DNA of 64,000 nucleotides from Paraliobacillus sp. PM-2 (lineage in GTDB: Bacteria; Bacillota; Bacilli; Bacillales; Amphibacillaceae), in contig NZ_CTEI01000001.1 of NCBI RefSeq assembly GCF_001368815.1, forward strand, positions 1,488,001 through 1,552,000. Reading direction: 5' to 3'. Position numbers and translations under genes: made by a program. The notes beneath the pieces were generated by a model. The model ran no database searches. It worked only from the letters and a program-made list of their open reading frames with translations, and had not been told where the DNA came from. Shown in pieces: positions 28,540 to 36,579 of the stretch (its first letter is position 1; the number at the start of each line of letters is the position of its first letter).

Positions 28540-29094
28540 TTAATATTGATCAATAATGGAATTAGCAATATTAATGGCATCTTGTTTTGTTAATGTGTTG
28601 TTGGTTTTGTGATACGTATTTTTTTTAAACGTTACCATTCCTATTTTGTAAATTATACTTGTTTCAACAAAATTAGGATGTCTCCAAATTAAAGACTTCT
28701 CCTCTAATAATTCGTTATTGTGGTAATAACCAGTAATATTGTTATCTAATTTTACGGCTTGGTTTCCATCTACTATATCATGTGAGTACTCGTATACCGC
28801 TACTTTTACATGCTTATCTTCACCAAAATATGCTAATGATACCTCACCAAGTGTATCATTAATATGCATGGACACTTCTTCAACATTAAAAGGAATAGCA
28901 TTTACAGAAGGGGCTATTACATATTCTCTTATATCATCAGAAGTTGATCGATATACTTTCTTGATATCCGGAATTTCCCTAACAAGTGTTTCAAGGGGTG
29001 AATCGCCGTATTTTTCTTCAAGTCTTAAAGTGTTATCGCAAGCACTTAGCACAAATAAAACTAATAATGAATAGATAAAAAATTGTTTTTTCAT
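28540..29094 (-). CDS. Lipoprotein of unknown function, copy A
   Basis: A 184-residue secreted lipoprotein. The signal peptide FFIYSLLVLFVLSAC has its lipobox Cys at residue 19. The mature part, of about 165 residues, includes ETLVREIPDIKKVYRSTSDD, YFGEDKHVKVAVYEYSHDI and the C-terminal LTKQDAINIANSI. No known domain is recognised. A near-identical copy lies immediately upstream (29286-29840). A promoter with ECF elements, shared with the sigma gene at 32640, precedes this copy, so it may belong to that sigma regulon. Confidence 0.8.
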   Translation of the reverse strand: MKKQFFIYSLLVLFVLSACDNTLRLEEKYGDSPLETLVREIPDIKKVYRSTSDDIREYVIAPSVNAIPFNVEEVSMHINDTLGEVSLAYFGEDKHVKVAVYEYSHDIVDGNQAVKLDNNITGYYHNNELLEEKSLIWRHPNFVETSIIYKIGMVTFKKNTYHKTNNTLTKQDAINIANSIIDQY

Positions 29095-29115
29095 TATTTC
29101 TCTCCTCTCTGAGCA

Positions 29116-29142
29116 GACGTAAGAAACTTCCAGTTCATTTCA
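29116..29142 (-). promoter_or_regulatory. ECF-type promoter of lipoprotein copy A
   Basis: TGAAAT and CGTC are separated by 17 bp. The shared segment GAAGTTTCTT-CGTCT and its flanks resemble the promoter of the ECF sigma gene at 32665-32690. Confidence 0.55.
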
Positions 29143-29285
29143 TTTTTTTATAACTTTTTTCAAAAAGAAGCCTTAGACATAGCTTCTTTACTATATTTAA
29201 AGCTATTATTGAATTGGGCTGCTGCACCCACGCTCCCATCAATCTTACTTCATAAAAAATTTGCGCTTTTTACCATAATTTGAAT

Positions 29286-29840
29286 TTAATATTGATCAAT
29301 AATGGAATTAGCAATATTAATGGCATCTTGTTTTGTTAATGCGTTGTCGGTGTTGTGATAGGTATTTTTTTTAAACGTTACCAAACCTATTTTGTAAAAT
29401 ACACCAGTTACAACAAAGTTAGGGTGCCTCCAACGTAAAGACTTTATCTTTAATAATTCGTCATTGTTGTAATAACCAGTAATATTGTTATCTAATTTTA
29501 CAGCTTGGTTTCCATCGGCTATATCTCCTCTGTACTCGTATACCGCTACTTTTACATGCTTATCTTCACCAAAATATGCTAACGATACCGCATCAATTGT
29601 ATCATTAATATGCATGGACACTTCTTCAACATTAAAAGGAATAGCATTTACAGAAGGGGCTATTATATATTCTCTTATATCATTAGAAGTTGATCGATAC
29701 ACTTTCTTGATATCCGGAATTTCCCTAACTAGGGTTTCAATGGGTGAACCTCCGGGTTTTTCTTCAAGTCTTAAAGTGTTATCGCAAGCACTTAGCACAA
29801 ATAAAACTAACAATGAATAGATAAAAAAATGTTTTTTCAT
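29286..29840 (-). CDS. Lipoprotein of unknown function, copy B
   Basis: A tandem paralogue of the gene at 28540-29094, also 184 residues, with lipobox LSAC and nearly the same sequence. Differences cluster near EEKPGGSPIE, the YRGDIADG segment and the C-terminal WRHPNFVVTGVFYK. ATG 29840 follows GAGGAGAG; the longer GTG start at 29855 overlaps that site. The ECF-like promoter seen before copy A is absent here. It is likely a recent duplication with divergent control. Confidence 0.8.
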   Translation of the reverse strand: MKKHFFIYSLLVLFVLSACDNTLRLEEKPGGSPIETLVREIPDIKKVYRSTSNDIREYIIAPSVNAIPFNVEEVSMHINDTIDAVSLAYFGEDKHVKVAVYEYRGDIADGNQAVKLDNNITGYYNNDELLKIKSLRWRHPNFVVTGVFYKIGLVTFKKNTYHNTDNALTKQDAINIANSIIDQY

Positions 29841-30022
29841 TATTTCTCTCCTCACTAAACATTCACCATCATACCAAAAGCCTTTTTTATATTCTTATTC
29901 TCTGACTTTCGATTATTGAATTGGCTATTTTAATAGTATCTCCCTTGATTCTTCATGATACCTCTTCTCTTTCCTACAATTAGTGAAAATTTATAAAAAT
30001 TCCTAACTCTCGTGTAGCCTTA

Positions 30023-30913
30023 TTATGCAAACCCAGACCCAAGTTCTTTCATGAATTGAACTACATTATTCATAGCCTGATCATATAATCTTATTGATTT
30101 TTCTGGATTTTCCTCCCACAAGCGTTGTGCTTCCTCTAAGTAACTAATCGTTGAATTTATAAAATCTACTAACGGCTTACAGGAAGCATTCGTATATCCT
30201 TTAGTTCGATATAGAACGCTTAACTTTTGTTCTATGTCTGCGGGATAATCAATTTTATAATCCTTTCCTTTTGTTATGGGTCCGCCGTTTTTCAAACCTT
30301 CAATACTTGCTTTTATCGCAGCTAATTCTTGATATGGTTCAGGTTCGTTTGGAATAGTGGGATCATCTCCCCAAGGCCAAATAGCTATCGATTTACCTTC
30401 TTGAAAAATGCCGATACCATTTACATAATAGATAACTCCATATTTATCATCAATATAATCTACTTCCACGCCATCCGTAACTAGTTCGTAATTGTCATAT
30501 ATCTCTACAATCTCTTGGTAACGTGACTCATCAAATGGAATGATTTTGCCTTCTTCTGGTGATTCTGTTGTTTTTTCTGATTCCTTTTCGTCTTCTTCGT
30601 TCGTTGTTACCTGCTGATTTTCTTCAATTGGATGGTTATCTGTATCTAATGTATTTTGTTTGTTAAGCCCACCCAGAGATAGATACAACATTCCAAATAA
30701 AAGCACCACTCCAACTGCAACTTCTGAAAAAACAATTGTCCATCCTTTTCTCCTAACATCTTTACGTCTTTTACTGTCTTGTTCTCTTGCAACTTTCATA
30801 AGGTTTTCATGTATTTCTTCTTGCTTTTTTGTACTAAAGTCTTTTTCATAATCAGGTTCGGGAAAAGAACGGATTTCATCAATTAACTCTTTAAAATGCT
30901 TGTTCTCTGTCAT
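30023..30913 (-). CDS. Putative anti-sigma factor, single-pass membrane protein
   Basis: A 296-residue protein. The cytoplasmic N-terminus is charged (about 60 residues), a membrane segment VFSEVAVGVVLLFGMLYLSL lies near 60-79, a Glu/Thr-rich linker follows, then an extracytoplasmic domain of about 170 residues ending QAMNNVVQFMKELGSGFA. It belongs with the ECF sigma gene upstream. Before the IS insertion the sigma 3' end would have overlapped this start, a usual sigma/anti-sigma arrangement. The ATG at 30913 retains an AAAGGAGGAGC site. The external domain is not recognised. A dead partial copy is at 26484. Confidence 0.7.
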   Translation of the reverse strand: MTENKHFKELIDEIRSFPEPDYEKDFSTKKQEEIHENLMKVAREQDSKRRKDVRRKGWTIVFSEVAVGVVLLFGMLYLSLGGLNKQNTLDTDNHPIEENQQVTTNEEDEKESEKTTESPEEGKIIPFDESRYQEIVEIYDNYELVTDGVEVDYIDDKYGVIYYVNGIGIFQEGKSIAIWPWGDDPTIPNEPEPYQELAAIKASIEGLKNGGPITKGKDYKIDYPADIEQKLSVLYRTKGYTNASCKPLVDFINSTISYLEEAQRLWEENPEKSIRLYDQAMNNVVQFMKELGSGFA

Positions 30914-30956
30914 CCTGTAGCTCCTCCTTTTTTTCCTTCAATACTTTTAAAGCACG

Positions 30957-30959
30957 GTG
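30957..30959. repeat. Target-site duplication, left copy (GTG)
   Basis: GTG at 30957-30959 is repeated at 32182-32184, immediately outside both ends of the insertion sequence. Removing one copy plus the element restores the sigma reading frame. Confidence 0.8.
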
Positions 30960-30989
30960 TGGTATGTCAACACTAAATTGGACACATTT

Positions 30990-31814
30990 TTAAAGGTTAA
31001 CCGACTTGTATTCAGTAGGTGTTAAGTAATCTAGGGATCCATGAATTCGAATATGATTAAACCAATGAACATAATCAAACAGTTCAAGGTCAAGTTCGTG
31101 TTGGTCAGTAAAATAAGCCCCTTTGACAAACTCTGTTTTGATAGTCTTGAATGTAGCTTCTGCAACGGCATTGTCATACGGCGTTCCTTTCTCGCTCAAA
31201 GAACGCTCAATACCAAACGTTTCTAACGCTTGGTCAATCAGCTGGTTTTTAAATTCGCTACCTCTATCCGTGTGGAACAATTCAAGGTGATGAAGATTGT
31301 ACGGAACGGATGCAAAGGCGCGTTGAACTAAAGCAGCACTTTTATGAGGTCCTGCACTGTGACCAATAATTTCACGATTATATAAATCTACTAAAACGCA
31401 AATATAATGCCATTTCTGCCCAACCTTCACGTAGGTTAAATCGCTTACAATTACTTTTAATTCTTCATCTTGGTCAAATGCTCGATTGAGCGTGTTTCCA
31501 ACTACTGATTCATTGCACGATGATTTGGACGGTTTAAATTGAGCGACTGTATATTTTGAGACAAGTCCTTGTTCTTTCATGATTCGTCCAATTCGACGTC
31601 GTGACACAACCCAGCCAAGTTTTTTTAACTCAACCTTAATCTTTCGTTGACCATAGTTATGACGACTTTTCTTAAAAATAGCAACAATCAGATCTGTTAA
31701 TTCTTGATTCTGATCATCACGAATTTTTGCTTCGTAATAATACGTACTTCGGGCAATTTGCAGGACGTCGCACATTGCTGATACCGAGTATTTGTGACGG
31801 TTATTTCGGATCAC
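30990..31814 (-). CDS. IS3-family transposase OrfB (DDE integrase domain)
   Basis: The catalytic half of the transposase, 274 codons from GTG 31814. HTH_21-like region NYGQRKIKVELKKLGW is followed by the rve integrase core with the triad Asp in VIVSDLTYVKVG, Asp in LFHTDRGSEFKNQ and Glu in AEATFKTIKTE, and the C-terminal HGSLDYLTPTEY. In this family OrfB is made mainly as an OrfAB fusion by -1 frameshifting. A -1 slip at the AAG before the orfA stop gives KVDVIRNNRHKY, in line with related elements, although no long A-run is present. The gene looks intact, so the element may be active. Confidence 0.92.
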   Translation of the reverse strand: MIRNNRHKYSVSAMCDVLQIARSTYYYEAKIRDDQNQELTDLIVAIFKKSRHNYGQRKIKVELKKLGWVVSRRRIGRIMKEQGLVSKYTVAQFKPSKSSCNESVVGNTLNRAFDQDEELKVIVSDLTYVKVGQKWHYICVLVDLYNREIIGHSAGPHKSAALVQRAFASVPYNLHHLELFHTDRGSEFKNQLIDQALETFGIERSLSEKGTPYDNAVAEATFKTIKTEFVKGAYFTDQHELDLELFDYVHWFNHIRIHGSLDYLTPTEYKSVNL

Positions 31815-31816
31815 AT

Positions 31817-32101
31817 CTACTTTCGTCCCATGATCAGCGCGGCCTGCTTTAAAATATCATTTTCCATGGCCAACTTTTGATTTTCTTTACGAAGTTTGAT
31901 TAATTCTTCTTGTTCCGGTGTGCGATTATCTTTTTCCTGAAACGATCCACTATCATGATACTGACGAACCCACTTATCAAAGGATGAAGGGGTTAATTCA
32001 TAGTCTTTAATTATTTCGGCACGGGGTTTACCAGATGCATGCAATTGTACCATCTGTTCTTTGAATTCTTTAGAAAAGCTTCGTCTCATTCTTCTGGTCA
32101 T
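31817..32101 (-). CDS. IS3-family transposase OrfA
   Basis: A 94-residue DNA-binding protein of the HTH_8/IS3_IS911 type: FSKEFKEQMVQLHASGK, the helix-turn-helix PRAEIIKDYELTPSSFDKWV, then a leucine-rich coiled coil LRKENQKLAMENDILKQAA that mediates dimerisation. ATG 32101 has AAGGAG nine bases upstream; the longer start at 32134 is less likely. Its stop lies two bases before the orfB GTG. Confidence 0.9.
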   Translation of the reverse strand: MTRRMRRSFSKEFKEQMVQLHASGKPRAEIIKDYELTPSSFDKWVRQYHDSGSFQEKDNRTPEQEELIKLRKENQKLAMENDILKQAALIMGRK

Positions 32102-32178
32102 TTTTAAAAACTCCTTGGCTTTTATTTGAACCAAGTCTAACTGACCTTAACTAACTTGTCCAATTAAGTGTAACCGAT

Positions 32179-32640
32179 TCAGTGATAAGTAATACGAACT
32201 TTGCTTTGGGGCCAATGAAGAACATCTGACGTTTCAGCAATCGTCAATTCTTTAATCGCACGAAGAATAATTACATCTCGATAGGATGGTTTTAAGGAAT
32301 GGATCACTTGGTATAAATGCTGTTTTCTTTCGTCTAAGTATAAGAATATATCAGGTGTTTTTTCATCTTTCATCTCATAATATTCTTGTGCTATTTGCTG
32401 TTTTAAACGTTCTCTTTTTCGTTTCCTTAGTTCATCAATACCTACGTTTCTAGCAATTGATAGAAGCCATGTTTTAGGACTAGACTGTTCCTTATAGGTA
32501 TCTACTCCTTTAATTGCTTTAATGAATACCTCTTGAACAAGATCATCTATATCTCCAGATCCGATATAATAAAGTAAAAAATGGTAGATATCTTTATTGT
32601 AGGCATAAAACCATTCAGATATTTTACTACTGGTCGTCAT
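32179..32640 (-). pseudogene. ECF sigma factor truncated by the IS3 element
   Basis: A group IV sigma factor whose last residues have been replaced. It starts at ATG 32640 (GGGAGG site). Region 2 is DDLVQEVFIKAIKGVDTYKE with SPKTWLLSIARNVGIDELRK, and region 4 is LTIAETSDVLHWPQSKVRITYH. After that His a TGA made by the element's end stops translation. The lost tail is still legible left of the element: RALKVLKEKKEELQDDREQ and two more residues. The recognition helix is kept, so the 153-residue product may still bind DNA, but its coupling to the anti-sigma gene is gone. Possibly functional, hence only moderately called a pseudogene. Confidence 0.85.
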
Positions 32641-32664
32641 GCATTTTTCCTCCCTTATTAATAA

Positions 32665-32690
32665 GACGGAAGAAACTTTCATTTATTTCA
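32665..32690 (-). promoter_or_regulatory. ECF-type promoter of the truncated sigma gene
   Basis: TGAAAT and CGTC with exactly 16 bp between them, about 25 bp upstream of the start codon. It indicates autoregulation. A closely similar sequence precedes lipoprotein copy A. Confidence 0.65.
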
Positions 32691-32826
32691 CTTTTTTATA
32701 ATTTTTCTCATAAAAAAAGCCTTAGACATAGTTTTTTATACTATATCTAAGAGAGGATTATTAAAATTGGTGTTGCTATACCTAAAACTCTGCGCCTTGC
32801 AATTTGTTCTTATGTCAAACAAATAC

Positions 32827-32861
32827 AAAAAAGCTTCTTCCTTTTAATTAGGAAAGAGGCG
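32827..32861 (-). terminator. Probable terminator of the tRNA array
   Basis: An imperfect stem (CTCTTTCCT with AGGAAGAAG on the minus strand) followed by six T, about 90 bp after the last tRNA gene. Confidence 0.55.
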
Positions 32862-32950
32862 TATAAGTTGCTCGTATGGTTCCACAACTATTTCACGCAA
32901 AAAAAGCGACATCCCAACGATTTAACTCGCTAGTATTCGCTATATCAAAA

Positions 32951-33032
32951 TACCGGTGGTCGGGGTCGAACCGACACTCCAGAAGGAACACGATTTTGAG
33001 TCGTGCGCGTCTGCCAATTCCGCCACACCGGC
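32951..33032 (-). tRNA. tRNA-Leu(CAA)
   Basis: 82-nt class II tRNA with acceptor GCCGGTG/CACCGGT, discriminator A and anticodon CAA in a CTCAAAA loop. CCA is not encoded. Last gene of the array. Confidence 0.93.
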
Positions 33033-33041
33033 ATAATATTA

Positions 33042-33115
<74 letters not shown>

Positions 33116-33128
33116 ATAATTAAAAAAA

Positions 33129-33203
33129 TGGAGCGAAAGACGGGATTCGAACCCGCGACCCCCACCTTGGCAAGGTGGTGTTCTACCACTGAACTACTTT
33201 CGC
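33129..33203 (-). tRNA. tRNA-Gly(GCC)
   Basis: 75 nt including CCA; acceptor GCGAAAG/CTTTCGC, anticodon GCC within TTGCCAA. Confidence 0.93.
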
Positions 33204-33209
33204 TTAAAA

Positions 33210-33284
33210 TGGCTGGGCTAGCTGGATTCGAACCAGCGCATGACGGTACCAAAAACCGTTGCCTTACCGCTTGGCTATAGCCCA
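33210..33284 (-). tRNA. tRNA-Gln(TTG)
   Basis: 75 nt including CCA; acceptor TGGGCTA/TAGCCCA, discriminator G, anticodon TTG. Confidence 0.93.
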
Positions 33285-33287
33285 ATA

Positions 33288-33364
33288 TGGGGCGACCGGT
33301 GGGGATTGAACCCACGTATGCCGGAACCACAATCCGGTGCGTTAACCACTTCGCCACGACCGCC
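33288..33364 (-). tRNA. tRNA-His(GTG)
   Basis: 77 nt including CCA; anticodon GTG, and the extra 5' G paired with C73 that marks tRNA-His. Confidence 0.93.
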
Positions 33365-33377
33365 ATAATTAGAAAAG

Positions 33378-33448
33378 CAGGGGTAGTAGGAATCGAACCC
33401 ACACCGGAGGTTTTGGAGACCTCTGTTCTACCGTTAAACTATACCCCT
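33378..33448 (-). tRNA. tRNA-Trp(CCA)
   Basis: 71 nt; acceptor AGGGGTA/TACCCCT, discriminator G, anticodon CCA in CTCCAAA. The 3' CCA is not encoded. Confidence 0.93.
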
Positions 33449-33481
33449 ATATGTTATAAAATTATTAAAATGAAATTAAAA

Positions 33482-33567
33482 TGGTGGAGGGAGTAGGACT
33501 CGAACCTACGAACCCGATGGGAGCGGATTTACAGTCCGCCGCGTTTGGCCAACTTCGCTATCCCTCC
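33482..33567 (-). tRNA. tRNA-Tyr(GTA)
   Basis: 86-nt class II tRNA including CCA; acceptor GGAGGGA/TCCCTCC, anticodon GTA, long variable arm. Confidence 0.93.
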
Positions 33568-33574
33568 AAATAAG

Positions 33575-33650
<76 letters not shown>

Positions 33651-33677
33651 ATCAAGGATAAGTATAATGTATATTAG

Positions 33678-33754
33678 TGGCGGTCCGGACGGGACTCGAA
33701 CCCGCGACCTCCTGCGTGACAGGCAGGCATTCTAACCAACTGAACTACCGGACC
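33678..33754 (-). tRNA. tRNA-Asp(GTC)
   Basis: 77 nt including CCA; acceptor GGTCCGG/CCGGACC, discriminator G, anticodon GTC. Confidence 0.93.
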
Positions 33755-33760
33755 AATTTT

Positions 33761-33837
<77 letters not shown>

Positions 33838-33884
33838 GTGATGTAGAATATGATATTCTACTAAATAGTATTTAGATTACTTCA

Positions 33885-33960
33885 TGGTGGAGGATGCAGG
33901 GCTCGAACCTGCGACCCCCTGCTTGTAAGGCAGGTGCTCTCCCAGCTGAGCTAATCCTCC
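33885..33960 (-). tRNA. tRNA-Val(TAC)
   Basis: 76 nt including CCA; acceptor GGAGGAT/ATCCTCC, anticodon TAC. Confidence 0.93.
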
Positions 33961-33964
33961 AAAG

Positions 33965-34039
33965 TGGTGACCCGTACGGGATTCGAACCCGTGTTACCGC
34001 CGTGAAAGGGCGGTGTCTTAACCACTTGACCAACGGGCC
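33965..34039 (-). tRNA. tRNA-Glu(TTC)
   Basis: 75 nt including CCA; acceptor GGCCCGT/ACGGGTC, anticodon TTC in CTTTCAC. Confidence 0.93.
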
Positions 34040-34062
34040 TATACAAATAATATATGTATAAG

Positions 34063-34154
34063 TGGCGGAGAGCGAGGGATTCGAACCCTCGAAACCGCGG
34101 TAGCGGTTTACACGATTTCCAATCGTGCTCCTTCGACCACTCGGACAGCTCTCC
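34063..34154 (-). tRNA. tRNA-Ser(GGA)
   Basis: 92-nt class II tRNA including CCA; acceptor GGAGAGC, anticodon GGA, discriminator G, long variable arm. Confidence 0.93.
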
Positions 34155-34158
34155 ATTA

Positions 34159-34233
34159 TGGCTCCACAGGTAGGATTCGAACCTACGACCGATCGGTTAA
34201 CAGCCGATTGCTCTACCACTGAGCTACTGTGGA
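34159..34233 (-). tRNA. tRNA-Asn(GTT)
   Basis: 75 nt including CCA; acceptor TCCACAG/CTGTGGA, anticodon GTT. First tRNA after 5S. Confidence 0.93.
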
Positions 34234-34243
34234 ATGGAAACAT

Positions 34244-34359
34244 GCCTGGCGATGTCCTACTCTTGCAGGGGCAAGGCCCCAACTACCATCGGCGTTGAAG
34301 AGCTTAACTACTGTGTTCGGCATGGGAACAGGTGTGACCTCTTCGCTATTATCACCAGA
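34244..34359 (-). rRNA. rrf: 5S ribosomal RNA
   Basis: About 116 nt from TCTGGTGATAATAGCG to CGCCAGGC with the conserved internal CCGAACACAGTAGTTAAGC. It looks complete and lies 10 bp upstream of tRNA-Asn. It follows the chimeric 16S/23S segment in transcription order. Confidence 0.93.
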
Positions 34360-34654
34360 TCTTTTGCTTTTATCCAAGTGCGATATAATAATTTTAATGA
34401 CACAGAATATTATACCTGTTTTTTTAAAAAAAGCAAGAGGTAAATTAAAATTTATACCTTCAAAACTAGATAAGACAGACAAGTATTCATATCATATATA
34501 ATCTAGCTACAACTCCCAGCAACTAGCGTAACTTCCTTCACCTCCGTACGATAAGTTAACATCAATTCGCTATGCTCATTGTGTTTCCTTTATCTCCTAC
34601 GGTTCAGTCCAGTTTGTACGTTGCTAAACGGTCGTTTTCGCTTTTTAAATATAG
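34360..34654 (-). other. 23S-5S spacer
   Basis: Internal transcribed spacer of the rrn operon on the minus strand. No gene. Runs of short A/T tracts only. Confidence 0.6.
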
Positions 34655-34786
34655 TTAAGTCCTCGATCGATTAGTATTCGTCAGCTACACGTGTCACCAC
34701 GCTTCCACCTCGAACCTATCTACCTCATCGTCTCTGAGGGATCTTACTCTAAAAGATGGGAAGTCTCATCTTGAGGGGGGCTTCAT
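34655..34786 (-). rRNA. rrl: 23S rRNA, last ~130 nt only
   Basis: Minus-strand sequence starting CCCCCCTCAAGATGAGA and ending ACTAATCGATCGAGGACTTAA is the 3' end of 23S rRNA. The upstream 2.8 kb is missing; the sequence passes straight into 16S. The junction lies in a shared ATGAAG at 34781-34786. Confidence 0.92.
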
Positions 34787-35006
34787 CATTGGTTCATGCA
34801 AACCAATGTTTTATCCGGTATTAGCCCCGGTTTCCCGGAGTTATCCCAGTCTTACAGGTAGGTTGCCCACGTGTTACTCACCCGTCCGCCGCTCATTCCA
34901 CAAGCGCACACCCCCGAAGGGTGATTGCTTGCTTCCTGCGCTCGACTTGCATGTATTAGGCACGCCGCCAGCGTTCGTCCTGAGCCAAGATCAAACTCTC
35001 CATAAA
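34781..35006 (-). rRNA. rrs: 16S rRNA, first ~220 nt only
   Basis: Minus-strand sequence beginning GGAGAGTTTGATCCTGGCTC and containing GGCGGCGTGCCTAATACATG and the V1-V2 region is the 5' end of 16S rRNA. It stops abruptly at about nucleotide 220, where 23S sequence begins. As printed, the operon could not make functional 16S or 23S rRNA. Confidence 0.92.
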
Positions 35007-35184
35007 ATTGCTTGCACATGGATGTGCTGATGCTGATGTTGCAACACGGATGTTGCGAACCTATTCAGCGATCATTGAGTTTGCTTACTCATTACTTGAC
35101 TAGCATGTTACTTCTTAACATATTGGTTGTTTTGTTCAGTTTTCAAAGATCAAATACTCACCGTCTGTTTGCGACAGCTTTTAT

Positions 35185-35213
35185 ATTATATAACTTTCAA
35201 AATTAAAAGTCAA
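35185..35213 (-). promoter_or_regulatory. rrn promoter P3
   Basis: TTGACT, 17-bp spacer, TATAAT on the minus strand: a near-perfect SigA promoter nearest the 16S gene. Confidence 0.85.
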
Positions 35214-35273
35214 GAACTTTTTTCAAAAACTTTTCTTTTAATTTTGTTTGTTTCGCGTTAAAGCGACCAATTT

Positions 35274-35303
35274 AATATAGCATGATAGACTAATTCGTGT
35301 CAA
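35274..35303 (-). promoter_or_regulatory. rrn promoter P2
   Basis: TTGACA, 18-bp spacer, TATATT on the minus strand, upstream of P3. Confidence 0.8.
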
Positions 35304-35343
35304 CAACTATTTTTTTAAGCACCCGCTTTAAGCGACAGGAATT

Positions 35344-35373
35344 AATATACCATGCAAACCTATCATTGGTCAA
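35344..35373 (-). promoter_or_regulatory. rrn promoter P1
   Basis: TTGACC, 18-bp spacer, TATATT on the minus strand; the most upstream of three tandem rrn promoters. Confidence 0.75.
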
Positions 35374-35420
35374 TACTTTTTTTCATATTTTCAAATAAAC
35401 AATTTACACGAAACACTATA

Positions 35421-36290
35421 TCATTCTTTGACACGGTATTTGCGATGAAAAATAGACTTCCCTTTTGTTTCTACATGCACTACCTCTATTAAATCCTTAT
35501 CTACTAAGTAATCAATCATTGTACTCAAATCCAATTCATATAATTGTATAGATGGATGAACCTTTAATTCACCAAAGCTCCACGCTTCATCAGAAGATCG
35601 CATAACATCTAATAAATGAGATGCAGATAATTTCGCATGCTTCCATAATGAAAAATCAATAGCGATAAGCATTAACTCAACACGCTTTTCGATTGTTTCC
35701 TTGCTCTGAATAAGTTCAAGATATAATTTATGGACTCCAGGATTAATCTGTTTAATTTGATTCCAGACAATCACTTCTGGATGATAACCATGTTCAATAA
35801 TAGATAGTCTTCCCAGACTGTGCAAAGAACTTAACACCTTACTATAAGCATCGAAGTAATGCTTTGATGAAAATAGATCTTTTGCTTCACTATAATTCCT
35901 TGTTAGCTTGGCAAATTCCATCGCTAATTTCAACTGTCTTTTTTCAGTTGGGAAATCTTCTAATTGTTCTTTCAATTGAGCAATATATTCATTACGATCA
36001 AATAAAACTTTTCCATCCATTATCCACTCTAGTGCACGTCGATAAGAACTGGTATCAATCCAATGGTTTAAAAGCTTTTCTTCTACAATATGCATGGCTG
36101 CTGTTTTTTCTCCAAATTGATAATGCTTTACATACCAAGGATCCGTTGCTTCTGTAACAACAATTAATAGAATAACATCAAAGTTATCTGTTACTGGACT
36201 AATTCGCTTTTTCTTTTCATATATAAGTACACCAAGTGTATGGGCATTGCTTGCTCGTTCTTGATAAATGGGACGTAATACATCATCCAT
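35421..36290 (-). CDS. ygxA: YgxA-like nucleotidyltransferase-like protein
   Basis: A 289-residue protein matching the gene that lies between perR and the rrnD operon in B. subtilis. The first 100 residues (TLGVLIYEKKKR, FDVILLIVVTEA) resemble a nucleotidyltransferase-like fold; the rest is helical, with a winged-helix-like end (SIQLYELDLSTMIDYLVDKD). No biochemical function is known to me. Orthology is supported by position and length more than by motifs. Confidence 0.8.
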   Translation of the reverse strand: MDDVLRPIYQERASNAHTLGVLIYEKKKRISPVTDNFDVILLIVVTEATDPWYVKHYQFGEKTAAMHIVEEKLLNHWIDTSSYRRALEWIMDGKVLFDRNEYIAQLKEQLEDFPTEKRQLKLAMEFAKLTRNYSEAKDLFSSKHYFDAYSKVLSSLHSLGRLSIIEHGYHPEVIVWNQIKQINPGVHKLYLELIQSKETIEKRVELMLIAIDFSLWKHAKLSASHLLDVMRSSDEAWSFGELKVHPSIQLYELDLSTMIDYLVDKDLIEVVHVETKGKSIFHRKYRVKE

Positions 36291-36534
36291 CCGATTATCC
36301 CCCAGTCCATAATTTTATAACAATATTAATTTCATCATTGATTTCAACAAATCCTAGTTACATTCCTGTTTATTTTTTTAAAAACAAAACGACTAAGTTT
36401 TGTATAAGAAGTTTAGCCTTTTATATTCATGCATTTTATTCATTCGAAGAAAATTACTTTTAATACTATACAAGAGGTTAAGGTCCTTGACAAGTATATC
36501 GAAGAAAGAATATAGAGGAAAAATTTATCATGCA

Positions 36535-36573
36535 AATAAAAAACCCTTTCTTGCCTGTTGGCTTAGAAAGGGT
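36535..36573 (-). terminator. Intrinsic terminator after perR
   Basis: Nine-bp stem (36543-36551 with 36565-36573) followed on the minus strand by TTTTTTATTT. Confidence 0.85.
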
Positions 36574-36579
36574 AAAATA

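Larger units (their letters stand above)
30960..32181 (-). mobile_element. Intact IS3-family insertion sequence (IS150-like), 1222 bp
   Basis: The ends begin TG and end CA. The 26-base imperfect terminal inverted repeats share the core ACACTNAATTGGACA. A 3-bp target duplication GTG flanks it. It carries orfA (helix-turn-helix) and orfB (DDE integrase), with orfB in the -1 frame relative to orfA. It is inserted in the 3' end of an ECF sigma gene. Related remnants are at 23152 and 28231. Confidence 0.92.

Noticed and set aside
29485-29820. 111-codon plus-strand frame, also found opposite the other lipoprotein copy
   Set aside because: It is the antisense shadow of the lipoprotein genes; its conservation in both copies follows from the duplication.
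34229-34501. Open frames across the 5S rRNA and tRNA genes
   Set aside because: Structural RNA genes account for this DNA; frames there are incidental.
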